Source: Cyclobacterium sp.
Lineage (GTDB): Bacteria > Bacteroidota > Bacteroidia > Cytophagales > Cyclobacteriaceae
NCBI RefSeq assembly: GCF_014762705.1
Contig: NZ_JABURL010000075.1
Span: 62,001-126,000 of the forward strand
Direction of reading: 5' to 3'
DNA length: 64,000 bases
The notes under the pieces are model-generated. The model worked only from the letters and a program-made list of their open reading frames with translations, searched no databases and had not been told where the DNA came from. Each line of letters opens with the position of its first letter. Position 1 is the stretch's first letter. Of the stretch, positions 18,641 to 27,721 are shown piece by piece. Position numbers and translations under genes: made by a program.

Positions 18641-18701
18641 ATCGGTGATTTAATTCCAGTCAAAATTAATGGTTTTTCACGAATAGCTCTATGTTGTCCC
18701 C

Positions 18702-19427
18702 CTATTTCCTAAACCCATAAAACAGGGTAAAGTATACAGACTGGAATACCTGTCTGTTTTCCGTGGTGGGCATGAGCACGATCTCTTTGGTAAAACCCTC
18801 CAATTGGTATCCTAGTTCCACGCCGGTGACGTTTGATTTGAAAAATCCGAATTCAAATGCCATGGCGGCTTTTGCATTCGCGCCGAAGGCGATTTCCGAA
18901 TTCCCTATACCTTCAAAAAGCCTACCCGGCCCTAGAGCGTTGAATCTGGGGCTAGGGTGTAATTCGGGATCATATTGTTCCCTCACCGTTTCAGTACGGT
19001 TTAAGGAATATTCGATGTAATAAGGGGCAATAAGACCTATAGAAGGACCAATGGCCCCCAAAAGTGAGATTTGCACGCCCTGATGGGGAGCTTTCTTAAA
19101 AACCAAAACTTCTCTTCCGTATTGTGGGCGTATGGCATAAAGGTAATTTGATTTGCCGAAGATAAAGCTGTTGCCCAATACGGTAGTATACCTTACTTCT
19201 TTTGGGTTTTTTACATTGGCCAACTCAAGATTGAAGAATTGGAATAAATTATCATTTATTCTGGACCCCAACTTAAAGCTGACTCCTCCGATCAATCCCC
19301 CATTGGTATTCTTGTTGATCCCAAAAAGGACTTCTTTATCGTAATCATAATCGCCTGCATCGCCCCTTTGGCCAAATGAGGTATTAATACCGGCAAAAAT
19401 CAAAATCAGGAAAATGTAATATTTCAT
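18702..19427 (-). CDS. Predicted outer-membrane protein, function unknown
   Basis: From the ATG at 19427 (MKYYIFLILIFAGINTSFGQ) this is 241 residues with a clear signal peptide cleaved after FGQ. The mature part is rich in alternating hydrophobic/aromatic strands (LFQFFNLELANV, NYLYAIRPQYGR, SNVTGVELGYQLEGF) and ends SVYFTLFYGFRK, with a beta-barrel-like terminal strand. I recognise no named family; similar proteins are common in Bacteroidota. An ATG 12 bases further upstream (19439) would also give a signal peptide, so the exact start is uncertain. Confidence 0.7.
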   Translation of the reverse strand: MKYYIFLILIFAGINTSFGQRGDAGDYDYDKEVLFGINKNTNGGLIGGVSFKLGSRINDNLFQFFNLELANVKNPKEVRYTTVLGNSFIFGKSNYLYAIRPQYGREVLVFKKAPHQGVQISLLGAIGPSIGLIAPYYIEYSLNRTETVREQYDPELHPSPRFNALGPGRLFEGIGNSEIAFGANAKAAMAFEFGFFKSNVTGVELGYQLEGFTKEIVLMPTTENRQVFQSVYFTLFYGFRK

Positions 19428-19723
19428 ATTCTTTGTCATATATGATCTTGATTTTAACGCTAAATTTGTGTGCATTGTTACCATTGCAGGATTAAAAATA
19501 ATCAGATTATGCCAACAAACAAAAACATGGCAGCCGGGAATTTCTTTTTCTTTGGTGTAATGCCGGGGCCGGAGATATCCAATCGAGATTGTATATTGAC
19601 AGGCAGTAGCGGTTTTAATAAATTTCCTGTAAATGATTAAATCAAAAAAAAATCAGATGCCTTGTAGCGTTTGGGTCAAGATTATCGTCAGGGTAGAGAA
19701 CCTACCATATTAAAGAAAGGCTT

Positions 19724-20272
19724 TTGGAGAAAGATCTCATACAGGAAGCGCAAAAGCGAGATAAAAAATCGTTGGAAAAGCTTTACAAGCATTTTTATGG
19801 CTATGCTATGAGCATTGCTCTGAGATATTCCGGAAGCAGGGAGGAAGCTTGCGAGATCGTCAATGACAGTTTTATGAAAGCCTTTGACAAATTGGAGCAG
19901 TTTTCTATCGAAAATTCCTTTAAGGGCTGGTTCAGAAGGATAATAATCAATACTTCGGTGGATTATTACAGGAAGAATTTTAAACATTATTCCGCTATGA
20001 ATATCGAAAAAGCCGAAACGGAGACATTTGATCCAAATATCATAGATGAATTGTCAAAAGAGGATATTTTAAAGTCCCTTGGAGAGTTGCCTGAAATATT
20101 GCGGGTAATTTTCAACATGTATGAAATCGAAGGGTACCGTCACAATGAAATCAGTGAAAAACTTGGCATACCGGCCAGTACCTGCAGGACTTACCTGGCC
20201 AGGGCAAAGGAAAAATTGAGAGAGAAAATTATCGCTATTAATCAAATAAGGAATGAAGGAGCAGTTCGATAA
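19724..20272 (+). CDS. ECF-type RNA polymerase sigma factor
   Basis: 182-residue extracytoplasmic-function sigma factor. The region 2 core-binding/-10 part is at about 20-90 (YKHFYGYAMSIALRYSG, AFDKLEQF, FKGWFRRIIINTSVDYYR), and region 4 helix-turn-helix at about 120-170 (LPEILRVIFNMYEIEGYRHNEISEKLGIPASTCRTYLARAKEKL has the family form). The only start in frame after the upstream stop at 19694 is TTG at 19724, preceded by AAAGAAAGG. It overlaps the next gene, a membrane-anchored beta-barrel protein, by 20 bases; that overlap is the strongest hint that the partner controls it. Confidence 0.9.
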   Translation: MEKDLIQEAQKRDKKSLEKLYKHFYGYAMSIALRYSGSREEACEIVNDSFMKAFDKLEQFSIENSFKGWFRRIIINTSVDYYRKNFKHYSAMNIEKAETETFDPNIIDELSKEDILKSLGELPEILRVIFNMYEIEGYRHNEISEKLGIPASTCRTYLARAKEKLREKIIAINQIRNEGAVR

Positions 20273-21581
20273 GAAACTTGCGGAGAAAATAAGAGACTCC
20301 TTCAGCAAGCATGAGGAGCCTTTTGACCCACAGGCCTGGGAGAAGTTCTCCCGTGCCTATTTTAAACCCAAGAAAAAGGCTTGGTTGGTTTACTGGCCAT
20401 TTCTGACAGCAGGGGTGGCTGCAAGCCTGCTTTTCTTCTTTATCTATTTTCCGGAGCAGGAAAGGATTGATCAGCAGGTAAAATCATTTTCTGATTCCAT
20501 TACTATCGGTGACGCTCCCTTTCAAAGCAAAGTGGAAGAGGATACAGCAAATGAAAGCGATCAGGCCGAATTGGAGGCTATGGCAGAAGCTGTAGAAAAA
20601 CCTGCATTGGGTTCCACTGAGGAAATTTCAGGGATCGACACAGATGTGGAAACCCCGAAGAGCCCTGTCTCCAACAGAAAATCAGAAGTTTTGCCCGAGG
20701 TGTCCGCCATGCCTTCTTTAATAAAACCATTTGCGGAATCCTGGGAGGACTTCCAGGCGGTAATGGTAGAAAAGCTGAAGCAATTACCTCTTTTTGGAGA
20801 GCAGGATATTATGGATCAGCCTGCAAACCTGAGCATGACTGAAAATGATGCGGCAAAAATCATTGAAGAGTGGAAATCTGGTGAAGTGGAGAATGGGAAA
20901 AAGGATCTGGATAAAGATAGCAGGCCTTTTAAATTGGGTGTGATGGTCAGCCCTCAGGCCAATTCAAATCCGGTTTCGGGTATGAATCTTGGAGCGGGTA
21001 TCATGTCTGAGATTTCTCTTTCGAATAAATTTAAATTGGATTTTGGCCTCGCCTATGCCAACCAAAGTCTTTCTCATCAAAACATGCAGCCCATGCCTCA
21101 AAGTGCCTCACCCGGATTTGATTTGAGGGCAAGCAGCAATATCATCGATACGGATTATCAGTTGAACTTTGCTTCCCTTGATATTCCGGTAAACCTGAAA
21201 TACAAGGTCTATGATAAAAAACAAACGGGCATTTATTTGATTACCGGTCTTTCCAGTATGGTGTATCTGGATCAAAATTCAGTTGAAACCATAGAGGCAC
21301 AGTCTCTTTTCAGTACCAACAGCTTTAGTGGAGATCTGGAATACGCCCCGAATGTCCAAAAATTCAGCAATGTAATCTCACCCCAATCAGGGCAGAGCAA
21401 TACGGACATGGCAGGTTTGCTCAACCTTTCAGTTGGCTATGAATACCAATTGAACAATGAATTTTACCTTTCTTTTGAACCTTTTTATAAATTACCGTTG
21501 GGAGGGCTCACGTTTGCAGACCAGCAATTCTCCATTGGAGGAATAAACCTGCGCATGAATTTTAACCTGAAAAATAAATAA
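20253..21581 (+). CDS. Inner-membrane-anchored protein with C-terminal beta-barrel domain (candidate anti-sigma partner)
   Basis: 442 residues in three parts. The first 44 residues are charged and cytoplasm-like (KIRDSFSKHEEPFDPQAWEKF resembles N-termini of Bacteroidota anti-sigma-like proteins). Residues about 45-66 form one membrane helix. Residues 67-220 are an acidic, low-complexity linker. From about residue 224 a beta-strand-rich domain starts (RPFKLGVMVSPQ) and ends in INLRMNFNLKNK, like outer-membrane barrel/PorT-type domains. There is no cleavable signal peptide. The start lies inside the sigma-factor gene. A transmembrane sensor that binds the sigma factor is inference. Confidence 0.72.
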   Translation: MKEQFDKKLAEKIRDSFSKHEEPFDPQAWEKFSRAYFKPKKKAWLVYWPFLTAGVAASLLFFFIYFPEQERIDQQVKSFSDSITIGDAPFQSKVEEDTANESDQAELEAMAEAVEKPALGSTEEISGIDTDVETPKSPVSNRKSEVLPEVSAMPSLIKPFAESWEDFQAVMVEKLKQLPLFGEQDIMDQPANLSMTENDAAKIIEEWKSGEVENGKKDLDKDSRPFKLGVMVSPQANSNPVSGMNLGAGIMSEISLSNKFKLDFGLAYANQSLSHQNMQPMPQSASPGFDLRASSNIIDTDYQLNFASLDIPVNLKYKVYDKKQTGIYLITGLSSMVYLDQNSVETIEAQSLFSTNSFSGDLEYAPNVQKFSNVISPQSGQSNTDMAGLLNLSVGYEYQLNNEFYLSFEPFYKLPLGGLTFADQQFSIGGINLRMNFNLKNK

Positions 21582-21610
21582 ACCTAGTATTATTAAATTT
21601 AAAAATTACC

Positions 21611-22567
21611 ATGATTGTAACGCGTAAAACAGGCTGGCTCATTGGGCTGGTTATTTTAATGGCTTCCTGTATTGAGGAATCGGAAACAGATTTGGATAGG
21701 GCAATTAACAGGGATAACCTCATTATGGAGGATTACATTGCTTCCAATGATATTCAGGCTACTAAGGCACAGTCCGGCTTTTATTATGAAAAGACCCTTA
21801 GTATGCCGGATGCTACCCAATTTATGAATGCGGATTATATTGGCATTTATTATGAAATTAAGACCATAGACGGACAGCTGATCGATTCCTATCTGGACGA
21901 GTCCAAAGAGCCTAAATATTTTAAATACAGCCAGGATGGCTTGTGGCCCATAGCCATCACCTACGCAGCCGGATTGGCCCGTGAAGGAGAGGAAATGACT
22001 TTGTATGTCCCATCCTACCTGGCTTTTGGAAACTATGGATATGAGCAGTTAATTTTGCCAGCCTCAAACCTTGTGATTCAATTGAAATTTGTTGAGAAAT
22101 ATACTGAAGAGGAGCTTCAGCAAAGGGAGGAAGAAATGATTCAAACCTTTATAGCTGAAAATAACCTGCAAGGATTTGAAGAAATTTCAGATGGGATATT
22201 TTTCCGGACCATAGAGGAAGGTGATGATTCTAAATCTGAATCTCAACTGGGAAGTAATGTTTCCATAGATTTTGAGTTATTTGAAATAGGGGCTACTGAG
22301 CCAACTTTCGATTCCTATTCTTCGAACCAACCCATTACTTTTTCCATAGGAAATTCGGGCTTGCTTTTTTTGGATGAAGGGTTAAAAGGGGTTTTACCTG
22401 AGCAGAAAGTTGAAATCCTGGCTACTTCCTTTGCTGCTTATGATAATTCCATTCAAATTCTTCCTGAAGACATCAGGTTGGATTTGGTTGAAAAAGGTGA
22501 GCAGATAGACTTGATCAAGCCATTTACTCCGGTTTGGTTTAAAGGAGAGGTGCTGGCTATCCAGTAA
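21611..22567 (+). CDS. Tandem FKBP-type peptidyl-prolyl isomerase lipoprotein
   Basis: 318-residue lipoprotein; the signal peptide ends in LMASC (Cys near residue 20). Two FKBP-like domains follow, at about 65-170 (ending VIQLKFVEKY, with YLAFGNYGYEQL like the FKBP flap) and about 185-318 (ISDGIFFRTIEEGD, NVSIDFELFEIG, VEILATSFAAYDN). It probably assists folding of exported proteins at the periplasmic face of the outer or inner membrane. Several active-site aromatic positions of FKBP are not obvious, so isomerase activity is uncertain. It starts 29 bases after the beta-barrel gene and ends in a strong terminator, so it closes the sigma-factor operon. Confidence 0.83.
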   Translation: MIVTRKTGWLIGLVILMASCIEESETDLDRAINRDNLIMEDYIASNDIQATKAQSGFYYEKTLSMPDATQFMNADYIGIYYEIKTIDGQLIDSYLDESKEPKYFKYSQDGLWPIAITYAAGLAREGEEMTLYVPSYLAFGNYGYEQLILPASNLVIQLKFVEKYTEEELQQREEEMIQTFIAENNLQGFEEISDGIFFRTIEEGDDSKSESQLGSNVSIDFELFEIGATEPTFDSYSSNQPITFSIGNSGLLFLDEGLKGVLPEQKVEILATSFAAYDNSIQILPEDIRLDLVEKGEQIDLIKPFTPVWFKGEVLAIQ

Positions 22568-22570
22568 GGA

Positions 22571-22600
22571 AAAAAAGAGCCCGTTTACGGGCTCTTTTTT
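22571..22600. terminator. Bidirectional terminator
   Basis: GAGCCCG at 22577-22583, loop TTTA, CGGGCTC at 22588-22594, flanked by a run of A on the left and a run of T on the right. It can stop both the FKBP gene and the convergent membrane-protein gene, whose stop codon sits at its right edge. Confidence 0.9.
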
Positions 22601-23058
22601 TATGTCCATAAGTTTTTGAACAGTGGTATTTCAAGGAGTTTTTCAATGCTAATTCCCATAATGATGGACCAGAATAGCGCACTGATCAACATGCTCAAAA
22701 TAATTTTTCGCTTTTTAATGCCAAATGAAGTTAGTACCACAGTGCCGCCAATTGGGGTCAATATTACCGGAGTAAGAAAAGCTATTCCCAACACTCCAAA
22801 TTTTTGCCATACCTTAATAATGCCCCGGGTTCTTCTGGTAAACTTCTTTTTCTCCTTTTTGGTGAAACCCGACCAGTTTTTTTTAAACCATTCTCCCAAA
22901 AAAGTAAAAAACAAAACGGAAGTCATCATTCCCGAGACAGTCACTGCTACAATTTCCCATAAGCCATAACCTGCGGCTATGCCCAATAGTGGCCCGGCAA
23001 TAAACTTAAAAAGACAAAGGAAGTAAATGCCTAAAAAAGTAATCAGGTAATCACTCAT
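22600..23058 (-). CDS. Small multi-pass membrane protein (COG2426/small multidrug export-like)
   Basis: 152 residues with about four membrane segments (about 5-30, 36-55, 85-110, 118-138) and a basic loop KKEKKKFTRRTRG between the second and third. The FGVLGIAFLTPVILTPIGG stretch resembles the re-entrant loop of COG2426/DedA-like small membrane proteins. Transport function is not shown. The ATG at 23058 overlaps the stop codon of the upstream antiporter gene by one base (TGATG), so the two are translationally coupled. Confidence 0.65.
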   Translation of the reverse strand: MSDYLITFLGIYFLCLFKFIAGPLLGIAAGYGLWEIVAVTVSGMMTSVLFFTFLGEWFKKNWSGFTKKEKKKFTRRTRGIIKVWQKFGVLGIAFLTPVILTPIGGTVVLTSFGIKKRKIILSMLISALFWSIIMGISIEKLLEIPLFKNLWT

Positions 23059-23981
23059 CAAATCAGGAAATATAGGTAGAGCAAATATCCAAACAATAGC
23101 ACAATCCCATTGAACCTCGTGATCACATAATTAATCCTCATTAGAGGAAACAACAGGATGGTGAAGCCCAACATCCAGATGAAGTCTGAATTAATAAATG
23201 CTGAGTCCACCCCGATGGGCTTGATCAAAGCGGTAAAACCTATTATCGAAAAAACATTCATGATATTGCTTCCCAAAATATTTCCCAGGGCCAATTCTGT
23301 TTCCTTTTTCAAAGCAGCCAACACGGATGTAACCAGTTCGGGCAGGCTGGTGCCTATTGCGATAATAGTTACACCTATGATCCGCTCACTTACCCCCAAT
23401 GCCTGAGCAATGCTAGTTCCATTACCCACTACCAGGTCGGAACCAAAATACAAGCCGGCCGCACCCCCAATCAGCTGTATTATGGCCAGCAACATGGGTT
23501 GTTTTTTCATTTTGGCAGCATCCTCTTCTGAAAATTCCACCCGTTCAATGGTCTTGAAAAAATATATGTTTAATGCAACAAAACATATCAATAGAATAAT
23601 ACCTTCCACCAGGGAAATTGAACCGTTGAAAGCGAAGACATAAAACATCAGAGAACTAATCACCGTAAAGGGGTAATCAAGTTTCAGTGTGGATTTTTGG
23701 ATATAAATGGGAAATATCACCACGCTTATGCCCAGTACCAAGGTTATATTGGAAATGTTGCTACCTACAACATTCCCTATGGCAATGTCACTTGAACCTT
23801 GTAGTGCGGCAGTAATACTCACCAATAGTTCCGGGGCTGAAGTGCCGAATGCCACAACCGTTAACCCTATCAAACCCGGACTTAATCCCAGCCTGGCAGC
23901 AATAGCCGATGCGCCATCTACCAGGAACTTACCTCCAAGCAGCAGTACAACCAAACCCAAAATCAATAGCAAATAGCTCAT
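23058..23981 (-). CDS. Calcium/sodium antiporter (CaCA family, YrbG type)
   Basis: 307-residue inner-membrane exchanger with about ten helices. It has the two inverted alpha repeats typical of the family: GTSAPELLVS with GNVVGSNISNI in the first half, and GTSLPELVTS with GNILGSNIMNV in the second. The acidic residues in these repeats bind Ca2+/Na+ in related exchangers. It probably exports calcium or another cation driven by a sodium or proton gradient; the ion is not fixed by sequence. It is coupled to the small membrane-protein gene downstream and lies 14 bases after upp. Confidence 0.92.
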   Translation of the reverse strand: MSYLLLILGLVVLLLGGKFLVDGASAIAARLGLSPGLIGLTVVAFGTSAPELLVSITAALQGSSDIAIGNVVGSNISNITLVLGISVVIFPIYIQKSTLKLDYPFTVISSLMFYVFAFNGSISLVEGIILLICFVALNIYFFKTIERVEFSEEDAAKMKKQPMLLAIIQLIGGAAGLYFGSDLVVGNGTSIAQALGVSERIIGVTIIAIGTSLPELVTSVLAALKKETELALGNILGSNIMNVFSIIGFTALIKPIGVDSAFINSDFIWMLGFTILLFPLMRINYVITRFNGIVLLFGYLLYLYFLI

Positions 23982-23995
23982 TTTCTAAAAATGGG

Positions 23996-24646
23996 TTAAA
24001 TTTTTGGACCGAATGCCAGGTCCCCTGCATCGCCCAAGCCAGGGATAATGTAGGATTTTGAGTTAAGTTTTTCATCCAATGCCCCTGTCCAGATCCGGTG
24101 GGGGATCGCAAGATTTTCTGCGATATAGGCAACTCCTTCGGGAGCGGCAATGGCACTGACAATCTCTATTTGTCTGGGAGTCCCATTGGCCAGGAGATGT
24201 TGTATGCTTTTTATGAATGATTTGCCGGTAGCCAGCATGGGGTCTACCAAAATGATTGTTTTATTTGTAATGTCCGGAGCTGCAATATAATTTAAACTAA
24301 TGGTCACAGGTTCTCCTTTTTCCTGCACCTCTTCCCGATAAGCTCCTATAAACCCACTATCAGCATGATCAAAAAAATTAATAATACCCTGGTAAAAGGG
24401 CACAGCAGCCCTCAGTACAGAGATGACAACAGGCTGTTCCGGAATGAGCTCAGTACTGATTTCTCCAAAAGGCCCTTCAATTTTTCTTTTTGAATAGGTA
24501 AGAGATTTGGAAACTTCATAAGCTAAAATCTCCCCTATGCGTTCCAGGTTTTTCCTAAAACGCATCCTGTCATTTTGGACCGATACATCCCGGAGCTCTG
24601 CGAGAAAATGGTTGGCGATTGAGTTTTTTTGGTTTAGGATAAACAT
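23996..24646 (-). CDS. upp: Uracil phosphoribosyltransferase
   Basis: Salvages uracil with PRPP to form UMP. It has 216 residues. The PRPP-binding motif is ILVDPMLATGKS, the N-terminal part has VISVLRAAVPFYQG, and the uracil-binding C-terminus has PGLGDAGDLAFGPK. It starts a minus-strand group upp, antiporter, small membrane protein with a 14-base gap. A strong terminator separates it from ompA upstream. Confidence 0.94.
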   Translation of the reverse strand: MFILNQKNSIANHFLAELRDVSVQNDRMRFRKNLERIGEILAYEVSKSLTYSKRKIEGPFGEISTELIPEQPVVISVLRAAVPFYQGIINFFDHADSGFIGAYREEVQEKGEPVTISLNYIAAPDITNKTIILVDPMLATGKSFIKSIQHLLANGTPRQIEIVSAIAAPEGVAYIAENLAIPHRIWTGALDEKLNSKSYIIPGLGDAGDLAFGPKI

Positions 24647-24665
24647 GGCAAGACAAAGTAAAACA

Positions 24666-24695
24666 AAAAAACCCGATCTTTTGAGATCGGGTTTT
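24666..24695 (-). terminator. Terminator after ompA
   Basis: AACCCGATCT at 24670-24679 and its complement at 24684-24693, loop TTTG, with A and T runs on either side. It lies 23 bases past the ompA stop on the minus strand. Confidence 0.9.
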
Positions 24696-24715
24696 AATAT
24701 TATTGCTTGAAAAAC

Positions 24716-25990
24716 TTATTTGATTTCGAAGCTAACTCTTCTTGCCATTTGACGGGCATCAGCAGACGATTTGTCAACACTGGTATCTTCACCATATCCT
24801 TTGTAGCTTAACCTGGATTCAGAGATGCCAGAAGCTATCAACAGGTCATATACTGATTTTGCTCTTCTTTCAGATAACTTCATGTTGTAGTCATCAGGAC
24901 CCAACTCATCAGCATAACCTTTAAGTTCTACCTGTACTCCTGGATTTCTCTTCATAAAGTTAGAAACATAGTGAGCAGAGGATGCTGAATAGCCCAGTGG
25001 CTTGGCACTGTCAAATGCGAAATACACATTTACATAACCGTCATTGATGGCTTTTGCCAAGTAATCAATTTCTTCAGTATCGTCAGGTGCGCAGCCATCT
25101 AATGAGGCAGGACCAGGTACGAAAGGACACTTGTCAACGTGATCAGGAATGCCATCACCATCAGAATCCATAGTGGTTCCTTGTGAATCAACTCTTGCTC
25201 CGGCCGGTGTGTTTGGCTCTTTGTCCAAATAATCCGGCACACCATCTCCGTCAGAATCCTTAAGCATATCTTTGATCTCTCCGATTTGAGTAGCCAATTC
25301 TTCTTTGGTAGCGTACTTGTTTTCTCTCAAATACCAGTCTGCATGCGAATCTCCGCTTCCAAGGTAGAAACTTAAGCCAACAGTACCTGTCCACCAAACG
25401 GAATTAGCACCGTAATATCCATTTTCAGTTGCAGGATTAATAGAGGAAGCACCGTCAAATGCTACATCTTGTCGGCCTGCTACTATATTACTGATATCAC
25501 CGTTAAGTGCGATTCTGTCACTAAGTTTGACTTGAAGTGTCAAACCGGTGATGATATTGTATTGGTTGTCCTGAAAATCAGCCCATTGGTTTTCCTGAGG
25601 GGTAAGCCTTCCGATTCCCCCACCAAAATGTCCCAACAAATTGAAAGTTTGAGAGAATGTTTGCCAATCCATGATCCTGCCAAGATTAGCCACTCCCTGT
25701 AGGTTCAGGCGGTAGTAGTTTGAAGAGAAATCAGGAGTGTCACTTGCATTGCTGAAGCCACCAAAACCAAAATCCAACTTGGTCCCAAATTTCTCGTTAA
25801 ACATGTACCTGACTCCCAGGTCTGCATGGCCCAAATTTAAAGTAGGAGAAAAATAACCTGGCGTAATTGGTGCCATTGGTTTATTAAACCCTCCGTTAAC
25901 TTCGACGGACCATTTGTTGAAATCGTCTTGAGCATTAGCACCTATAGCTAAAGCACCAACCATTAGTGTTGATAGTATTATTTTTTTCAT
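24716..25990 (-). CDS. OmpA-family outer-membrane protein with thrombospondin type 3 repeats
   Basis: 424 residues. A signal peptide (MKKIILSTLMVGALAIGANAQ) is followed by an N-terminal eight-stranded-type barrel (about 22-215), a linker with Ca2+-binding type 3 repeats (DSDGDGVPDYLDKEPNT and DSDGDGIPDHVDKCPF, about 245-295), and an OmpA_C peptidoglycan-binding domain (about 315-424, with VYFAFDSAKP and LSERRAKSVYDLL). It probably ties the outer membrane to the cell wall; such proteins are among the most abundant in Bacteroidota. A good promoter match lies upstream (26066-26096) and a strong terminator downstream, so it is a single-gene, likely highly expressed unit. Confidence 0.93.
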   Translation of the reverse strand: MKKIILSTLMVGALAIGANAQDDFNKWSVEVNGGFNKPMAPITPGYFSPTLNLGHADLGVRYMFNEKFGTKLDFGFGGFSNASDTPDFSSNYYRLNLQGVANLGRIMDWQTFSQTFNLLGHFGGGIGRLTPQENQWADFQDNQYNIITGLTLQVKLSDRIALNGDISNIVAGRQDVAFDGASSINPATENGYYGANSVWWTGTVGLSFYLGSGDSHADWYLRENKYATKEELATQIGEIKDMLKDSDGDGVPDYLDKEPNTPAGARVDSQGTTMDSDGDGIPDHVDKCPFVPGPASLDGCAPDDTEEIDYLAKAINDGYVNVYFAFDSAKPLGYSASSAHYVSNFMKRNPGVQVELKGYADELGPDDYNMKLSERRAKSVYDLLIASGISESRLSYKGYGEDTSVDKSSADARQMARRVSFEIK

Positions 25991-26065
25991 GATAAAAAAT
26001 TTTTTACAACATTCAGTGTTTTAATTGATTTTGATTGCTATTAGTTATTACTCGGTTATATGATA

Positions 26066-26096
26066 CAAATGTATATTAATTTATGGGAACTTTAAA
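26066..26096 (-). promoter_or_regulatory. Bacteroidota-type promoter for ompA
   Basis: On the minus strand TTTA (26093-26096), exactly 19 bases, then TACATTTG (26066-26073). This fits the TTTG/TAnnTTTG promoter of the housekeeping sigma of Bacteroidota with one mismatch in the -33 box. Transcription would start near 26059, giving a leader of about 70 bases. Confidence 0.6.
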
Positions 26097-26165
26097 CATC
26101 TATCTCAATTGTTTCAATAAAATCGAATTTGAACTCGAAATTTATAAAATTATTTAACATAAACT

Positions 26166-27083
26166 ATGCCAATGGACATTTTATTAAAAGAAATTCTTGA
26201 GATCAATAGCGTTTCAAGTGACGAATCAAGAATAGCTTCATTTCTTCTGGACTTAATTCTGAAACGAAGATCCTCCTGGAATGTTTCACCCCAAATTTAT
26301 TCTGGTGAAGAATTCCATGATAATATACTACTAGTTTTCGGTAATCCCAAAACCGCTGCTTTTGCTCATATGGATACGGTAGGCTTTTCCGTGAGGTATG
26401 AAAACCAACTTGTACCGATAGGGGGTCCGGAAATAGGCGATGGGGCCTGGCTTCAGGGAGTGGACCTGGTAGGACCTATCCGATGCAAAGCCCATGAAAA
26501 GGATGGGAATGTGTTTCATGATTTTCCCAGGGGTATCCAAAGAGGTACCATGCTTTCATTTGAGCAGCAGATTAAGGCAGAGAATGAATTCATTGAAGCA
26601 GCCTACCTGGACAACCGGCTTGGTATGTATGCACTGATAAGGTTATGTGAAACTTTAACTGACGGTATCATTGTATTCAGTACTTATGAGGAGCATGGGG
26701 GTGGATCCATGCCCTTTCTGACGCGGTTCATTTTTGAAAACTGGGGCATTAGACAAGCCTTGGTGGCTGATGTTACCTGGATTACCGAAGGGGTTCATTT
26801 TAATAAAGGAGCCGTTATCTCTATGCGGGATAGCTTCATTCCCAGGAAAAAATTTCTGGATAGCATTTTAGAGTTGGCAGAAGCATCCGGAGTGCAATAT
26901 CAATTGGAAGTAGAGGCATATGGCGGAAGTGATGGCAGGGAGATTCAGATGAGCCCATATCCGGTTGATTGGTGCTTCATAGGTGTAGCAGAGGAAAACC
27001 CCCATACCCCACAGGAAAAAGCCAGTTTAAAAGATGTGGAGGACCTGATAAAACTGTACCAATATTTGATGCGAAATTTGTAA
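26166..27083 (+). CDS. M42-type metallo-aminopeptidase
   Basis: 305-residue co-catalytic zinc peptidase. The ligand motifs are visible: AHMDTVGF near residue 68, LDNRLGMYAL near 150, and TYEEHGGGSMP (catalytic and ligand Glu) near 178. Residues near GGSDGREIQMSP and the late HTPQEKAS fit the last ligands. M42 enzymes remove N-terminal residues from short peptides in the cytosol, and there is no signal peptide. The ATG at 26166 is followed by another at 26172; either could be used. It is transcribed divergently from ompA. Confidence 0.8.
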   Translation: MPMDILLKEILEINSVSSDESRIASFLLDLILKRRSSWNVSPQIYSGEEFHDNILLVFGNPKTAAFAHMDTVGFSVRYENQLVPIGGPEIGDGAWLQGVDLVGPIRCKAHEKDGNVFHDFPRGIQRGTMLSFEQQIKAENEFIEAAYLDNRLGMYALIRLCETLTDGIIVFSTYEEHGGGSMPFLTRFIFENWGIRQALVADVTWITEGVHFNKGAVISMRDSFIPRKKFLDSILELAEASGVQYQLEVEAYGGSDGREIQMSPYPVDWCFIGVAEENPHTPQEKASLKDVEDLIKLYQYLMRNL

Positions 27084-27159
27084 TGGATTAATAAATGTCT
27101 TTTCTTCGAAAGAATATAAACCCCGAAATTATTTGTTTTTGTGAACCTAATATCCTGGC

Positions 27160-27693
27160 ATGATTAAAATAGAGGACTTGGACTTTGAACTTTTTATTCC
27201 GGAAGACAAGCTTTTGATCAGGGTAAAAGAGCTTGCCAAAGCTATCAATGTAGACTATTATGGAAAAAATCCGATTTTATTGGCGGTTTTGAACGGTAGT
27301 TTTATGTTTATGTCTGATATTTGCAAGGAAATCAACCTGACAGCGGATGTTTCTTTTATTAAACTGGCATCTTATTCAGGAACAAAAAGTACAGGTAACA
27401 TTACCCCATTGCTGGGATTGAGCGAATCTTTGAAAGACCGGGATGTGGTCATTATAGAAGACATCGTGGATACCGGCCAAAGTATGGTTTATTTACTGGA
27501 TTTGATCAAAAGGGAAAATCCTAAAAGTGTTGAAATTGCCAGTTTGTTGGTAAAGCCGGAAGCCTTGAAAGAAAGTGTAACCATAAAATACAGGGGTTTT
27601 GATATCCCGGACCTTTTTGTCGTTGGGTACGGCCTGGATTATTGCGGCAAGGGGAGAAATCTCAGACATTTGTATCAAAAAAGAGAAAAATAA
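27160..27693 (+). CDS. hpt: Hypoxanthine phosphoribosyltransferase
   Basis: Purine salvage enzyme converting hypoxanthine or guanine plus PRPP to IMP or GMP. It has 177 residues. The PRPP-binding motif is VVIIEDIVDTGQSM near residue 95, the flexible loop has LASYSGTKSTG, and the C-terminal GYGLDYCGKGRNL forms the base-binding region. It is followed 28 bases later by adk, so salvage and nucleotide interconversion genes are side by side. Confidence 0.93.
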   Translation: MIKIEDLDFELFIPEDKLLIRVKELAKAINVDYYGKNPILLAVLNGSFMFMSDICKEINLTADVSFIKLASYSGTKSTGNITPLLGLSESLKDRDVVIIEDIVDTGQSMVYLLDLIKRENPKSVEIASLLVKPEALKESVTIKYRGFDIPDLFVVGYGLDYCGKGRNLRHLYQKREK

Positions 27694-27721
27694 AATTCCA
27701 TTTCACAAAAAAAATAAATCT

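Noticed and set aside
19509-19640. 43-codon ORF upstream of the sigma factor gene (starts MPTNKNMAAG)
   Set aside because: No ribosome-binding context or recognisable homology, odd composition, and it ends more than 80 bases before the sigma gene; not supported as a gene.
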